From Betaproteobacteria bacterium RIFCSPLOWO2_12_FULL_68_20 (lineage in GTDB: Bacteria; Pseudomonadota; Gammaproteobacteria; Burkholderiales; SG8-39): a stretch of 47,476 nucleotides of DNA. Shown here in pieces: positions 44,790 through 47,476 of this stretch. Under the pieces are notes generated by a model, which saw only the letters and a program-made list of their open reading frames with translations, had not been told where the DNA came from and did not search any database. A program made the translations under genes and the position numbers. How positions within the stretch are numbered: position 1 is the first letter of the stretch; every line of letters begins with the position of its first letter. Location: assembly GCA_001770655.1 (NCBI GenBank), contig MERQ01000002.1, forward strand, positions 8,877 through 56,352. The letters are read 5' to 3'.

Positions 44790-46555
44790 GCCCCGGGCGC
44801 ATCGCGATCGCGCTGTTCATCGCCTACTTGCTCGCCGCGCCGTTCGTGCTGCCCGAGTTCTACGTCACGCTGATGAACTACATCGGCCTGGCGACGCTGG
44901 TGACCCTCGGCCTGGTGCTGCTCACCGGGGTCGCGGGGCTGATGTCGTTCGGCCAGCAGGTGTTCGTCGGCTTCGGCGCCTACGCCACGGGGGTGCTCAC
45001 GACCGTGTACGGCGCATCGCCGTGGCTCGGGCTCGGCGCCGGCCTCGCCTTCACCGCGGTCGCGGCGCTCGCGCTCGGGCTGATCACGGTGCGCCTGTCG
45101 GGGCATTACCTGCCGATCAGCACCCTCGCCTGGGGCATCGCCTTTTATTTCGCGTTCGGCAACCTCGAGCTGGTCGGCCGCTACGACGGAATCCAGGGCA
45201 TCCCGGCGATCTCGCTTTTCGGCTGGAGCATCGAGTCCGGGCGCGGCTCGTATGCGCTGATCTGGGCGGTGACGCTCGCGGCGCTGCTTGCCGCGCACAA
45301 CCTGCTCGACTCGCGCTCGGGGCGCGCGATCCGCGCGTTGCGCTTTCGCGCCGTCATGGCCGAGAGCTTCGGCATCGACACCGCGCGGCTCAAGCTCGTG
45401 GTCTTTCTCTACGCCGCGCTGCTGGCGTCGCTCTCGGGATGGCTGTACGCGCATTTCCTGCACTTCGTCAGCCCCGGCGCGTTCAACGTCAACATCGGCA
45501 TCGAGTACCTGTTCATGGCGGTGGTGGGCGGCGCGAGCCAGGTATGGGGCGCGGTGATCGGGGCGTCGCTGCTGACGCTGCTCAAGGAGTGGCTCAAGGA
45601 CATCCTGCCCAGGTTCTTCGAGCAAAGCGGCAACTACGAGGTGATCGTGTTCGGCCTGCTGATGCTGCCGCTGCTGCACCGCGCGCGCGACGGCCTCATG
45701 CCGGTGCTCGCGCGCCTCGGCCGGCGCAACGGCCGCGCCCCGGCGCGGGCGCCGCGCGCCGCGCCGGCGCTGGCGAGGCGCGCCGGCCCCGCCGCGGGCG
45801 AGCCGCTGCTCGGCCTCGCCGGCGTGCACAAGAACTTTGGCGGCCTGGCGGCGGTGCGCGCGCTTTCCTTCGAGATGCGCGCCGGCGAGATCCTCGGCCT
45901 CATCGGCCCGAACGGCGCGGGCAAGAGCACGGTGTTCAACGTCGTCACCGGCGTGCTGCCCGCGGACGCGGGCGAGGTGCGCTTTCGCGGCGCGCGCATC
46001 GACGCGCTGCCGGCGCGCCGCATCGCGCGGCTGGCCATCGCGCGCACCTTCCAGCACGTCAACCTCGTGGGCGGCATGTCGGTGCTGGAGAACGTCGCCA
46101 TCGGCGCGCACCTGCGCGGCGCCAAGGGCACGGCTTCGGCGATGCTGCGTCTGGACCGCGAGGAGGAGAGGCGGCTGCTGCACGAGGCCGCCCGCCAGGT
46201 CGAGCGCGTCGGGCTTTCCGCGCACCTCGGCGAGCCGAGCGCGAGCCTGGCGCTCGGCCAGCAGCGCATGGTCGAGATCGCGCGCGCGCTGGCGGCCGAC
46301 CCGGTCCTGCTGCTGCTCGACGAGCCGGCGGCCGGCCTGCGCTTCCAGGAGAAGCGCTCGCTCGCCGCGCTGCTGCGGCGCCTGCGCGCCGAGGGAACGA
46401 GCATCCTGCTGGTGGAGCACGACATGGATTTCGTCATGGGGCTGGTCGAGCGGCTGGTGGTGATGGACTTCGGCGAGAAGATCGCCGAGGGGCTGCCGCA
46501 CGAGATCCAGGCGAACCCGCTGGTGATCGAGGCCTACCTCGGGGGCATCGAGTGA
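44786..46555 (+). CDS. Fused ABC transporter permease-ATPase (LivM-LivG)
   Basis: A 589-residue fusion. Residues 1 to about 305 are a LivM-type permease (LMNYIGLATLVTLGLVLLTGVAGLMSFGQQVFVGFGAYATGVL, RAVMAESFGIDTARLKLVVFLYAALLASLSGWLYA). An Arg/Ala/Pro-rich linker (about 310-340) leads to a LivG ATPase with Walker A GPNGAGKST, signature LALGQQRMVEIARAL and Walker B LLLLDEPAAGL. The GTG start overlaps the LivH stop. Permease-ATPase fusions of this kind occur in this transporter family in proteobacteria. The linker is low-complexity and unlikely to be structured. Confidence 0.94.
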   Translation: MSPGRIAIALFIAYLLAAPFVLPEFYVTLMNYIGLATLVTLGLVLLTGVAGLMSFGQQVFVGFGAYATGVLTTVYGASPWLGLGAGLAFTAVAALALGLITVRLSGHYLPISTLAWGIAFYFAFGNLELVGRYDGIQGIPAISLFGWSIESGRGSYALIWAVTLAALLAAHNLLDSRSGRAIRALRFRAVMAESFGIDTARLKLVVFLYAALLASLSGWLYAHFLHFVSPGAFNVNIGIEYLFMAVVGGASQVWGAVIGASLLTLLKEWLKDILPRFFEQSGNYEVIVFGLLMLPLLHRARDGLMPVLARLGRRNGRAPARAPRAAPALARRAGPAAGEPLLGLAGVHKNFGGLAAVRALSFEMRAGEILGLIGPNGAGKSTVFNVVTGVLPADAGEVRFRGARIDALPARRIARLAIARTFQHVNLVGGMSVLENVAIGAHLRGAKGTASAMLRLDREEERRLLHEAARQVERVGLSAHLGEPSASLALGQQRMVEIARALAADPVLLLLDEPAAGLRFQEKRSLAALLRRLRAEGTSILLVEHDMDFVMGLVERLVVMDFGEKIAEGLPHEIQANPLVIEAYLGGIE

Positions 46556-47283
46556 GCGCCGCGCTGGAGATCGACGGCCTCTCGGTCGCCTACGGCAAGG
46601 TCGAGGCGCTGCACCGCGCGAGCTTGCGCGTCGCCGAGGGCGCGATCGTCACCGTGATCGGGCCCAACGGCGCCGGCAAGACCACGCTGCTCGGCGCGGT
46701 CATGGGGCTGCTGCCCTCGAAGGGCGTGCTGCGCTACGCCGGCGCGGCGCTGGGAGCCGCGTCCACCGAGGAGCGCGTGGCGCGCGGCATGTGCCTCGTG
46801 CCGGAGCGGCGCGAGCTGTTCGCCGAGCTGAGCGTGCGGGACAACCTGCTGCTCGGCGGCTTCCATCGCCGCGGCGACGGCGCGCGAGCGCTTGCCGCCG
46901 ACATGGCGCAGGTCTATGCGCGCTTTCCGCAGCTCGCGGAGCGCGCCGGCCAGCTCGCGGGCACGCTCTCGGGCGGCGAGCGCCAGATGCTCGCGCTCGG
47001 GCGCGCCCTGATGGCGAAGCCCAGGCTGCTGCTGCTCGACGAGCCGAGCCTCGGGCTCGCGCCGCGCGTGGTGCGCGAGACCTTCCGCATCATCGCCGAT
47101 CTCAAGAAAACCGGCGTGTCGATGCTGCTGGTGGAGCAGAACGCGCGCGCCGCGTTGCAGGTCGCCGACTATGCCTACGTGCTCGAGGTCGGCGACATCG
47201 TCCTGGAGGGGCCGGCCGGCGAGCTCGCCGGGCACCCGCGGGTGGTGGAGACCTATCTAGGCTTGAGCTCGGCCGCGAGGTAG
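46552..47283 (+). CDS. Branched-chain amino acid-type ABC transporter ATPase (LivF-like)
   Basis: A 243-residue ATPase. Walker A is GPNGAGKTTLLGAVMG, signature LSGGERQMLALGRAL, Walker B LLLLDEPSLGLAP, and the switch His is replaced by Gln in LLVEQNAR, as in LivF proteins generally. GTG start with a four-base overlap. It pairs with the ATPase half of the LivM-LivG fusion to drive uptake. It is the last gene of the transporter operon. Confidence 0.95.
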   Translation: MSAALEIDGLSVAYGKVEALHRASLRVAEGAIVTVIGPNGAGKTTLLGAVMGLLPSKGVLRYAGAALGAASTEERVARGMCLVPERRELFAELSVRDNLLLGGFHRRGDGARALAADMAQVYARFPQLAERAGQLAGTLSGGERQMLALGRALMAKPRLLLLDEPSLGLAPRVVRETFRIIADLKKTGVSMLLVEQNARAALQVADYAYVLEVGDIVLEGPAGELAGHPRVVETYLGLSSAAR

Positions 47284-47393
47284 TGGATGGATTTAACCGG
47301 CCGCAAGCGGCCAAAAACGGTCAATTGCAAAGTAGCAAATCGCTAAAGTGTTGGCTTAACGTCCCCGCTAACGCGCAGCCCGCTTGCGGGCGG

Positions 47394-47476
47394 TGATCCT
47401 CATCCGATTTGGTGGACACTTTGCTAGGCATTGGCCAAGCATTCGAACTCGACCGGGGAATGATAGCCCAGGCTGG
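47394..47476 (-). mobile_element. IS3-family insertion sequence, right end (cut by window edge)
   Basis: The terminal sequence TGATCCTCATCCGATTTGG followed by TGGACAC-type bases matches the style of IS3-group inverted repeats, which begin with TG. It directly precedes the transposase C-terminus on the minus strand. The other end and any target-site duplication lie outside the window, so the exact element cannot be named. Its boundary is 110 bases downstream of the LivF stop. Confidence 0.75.
47424..47476 (-). CDS. IS3-family transposase (OrfB), C-terminal end only
   Basis: The visible 16 residues SLGYHSPVEFECLANA end in TAG. This is the conserved C-terminus of IS3-group transposases (LGYxSPxEFE), the part after the DDE catalytic domain. 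The rest is beyond the window. On the minus strand, so it points back towards the transporter operon. Confidence 0.85.
   Translation of the reverse strand, partial: SLGYHSPVEFECLANA

Noticed and set aside
47299-47312. Hairpin GGCCGC-AA-GCGGCC as a terminator for the transporter operon
   Set aside because: Loop too short for a full stem and followed by A rather than T on the plus strand; not a convincing intrinsic terminator.
47341-47393. Integron attC-like site near the right end
   Set aside because: Short dyads with AAC/GTT-like bases are present but core sites do not pair correctly and no integrase or cassette structure is seen.

Overview
The window is high-GC DNA from a proteobacterium, most likely a betaproteobacterium (Burkholderiales-like). 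The evidence is the sequence style of the RpoC fragment at the left end and a Bug-type solute receptor, a family strongly expanded in that class. One conserved housekeeping gene (the 3' part of rpoC, closed by a strong terminator) is followed by accessory metabolic DNA to the right end, where an IS3-family insertion sequence begins.

Region A (about 3.1-15.1 kb) is a redox operon. A CbbR-like LysR regulator diverges from nine tightly spaced genes. The first four (gamma, delta, alpha, beta) form a 2-oxoacid:ferredoxin oxidoreductase. Its alpha subunit carries Arg31 in a YPIRPYT motif, plus Arg109, Asp112, Asp116 and Phe117, which as I recall are the residues that set oxalate oxidoreductase of Moorella apart from pyruvate:ferredoxin oxidoreductase. 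Next come a second oxidoreductase built as two fusions (gamma-delta and alpha-beta, with a pyruvate-type YFPITPST motif), an NfnAB/SudAB-like ferredoxin:NAD(P)H pair, and a CDC48-type double AAA ATPase. Read together, the region could oxidise oxalate to CO2 and reduced ferredoxin, then pass the electrons to NAD(P)H or to reductive carboxylation. The CbbR-like regulator and an FNR-like site suggest control by carbon status and low oxygen. The substrate is inferred from residues and is not proven.

Region B (15.05-17.03 kb) holds two VapBC-type toxin-antitoxin pairs, each with an inverted repeat just upstream of its antitoxin. They are bracketed by an exact 23-bp direct repeat, one copy inside the 3' end of the AAA ATPase gene and one just after hyuB1, so this looks like an inserted or duplicated cassette.

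Region C (17.0-35.8 kb) is a catabolic locus organised around a GntR regulator and a perfect 14-bp palindrome. To the left is a hydantoinase/oxoprolinase/carboxylase-type HyuAB pair. To the right is a long, mostly overlapping operon: thiolase, acyl-CoA ligase, acyl-CoA dehydrogenase, a split B12-dependent acyl-CoA mutase, a three-subunit molybdenum hydroxylase, a CaiB/BaiF CoA-transferase, a Bug receptor, a V4R protein, an opine-dehydrogenase-like protein and a 3-hydroxyacyl-CoA dehydrogenase. The mutase keeps the Tyr and Arg that bind the free carboxylate in methylmalonyl-CoA mutase.

Region D (35.8-47.3 kb) starts with a decayed DUF4160/DUF2442 pair. A leftward operon follows (HyuA2, HyuB2, methylmalonyl-CoA-epimerase-like protein, PaaK-like ligase, atypical SDR). 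Divergent from it is a branched-chain-amino-acid-type ABC transporter (binding protein, permease, permease-ATPase fusion, ATPase). A near-consensus FNR/ANR box sits between the two. Regions C and D look like two halves of one CoA-dependent pathway for an unidentified carboxylic acid or ketone with its own uptake systems. No rRNA, tRNA or CRISPR array was seen.
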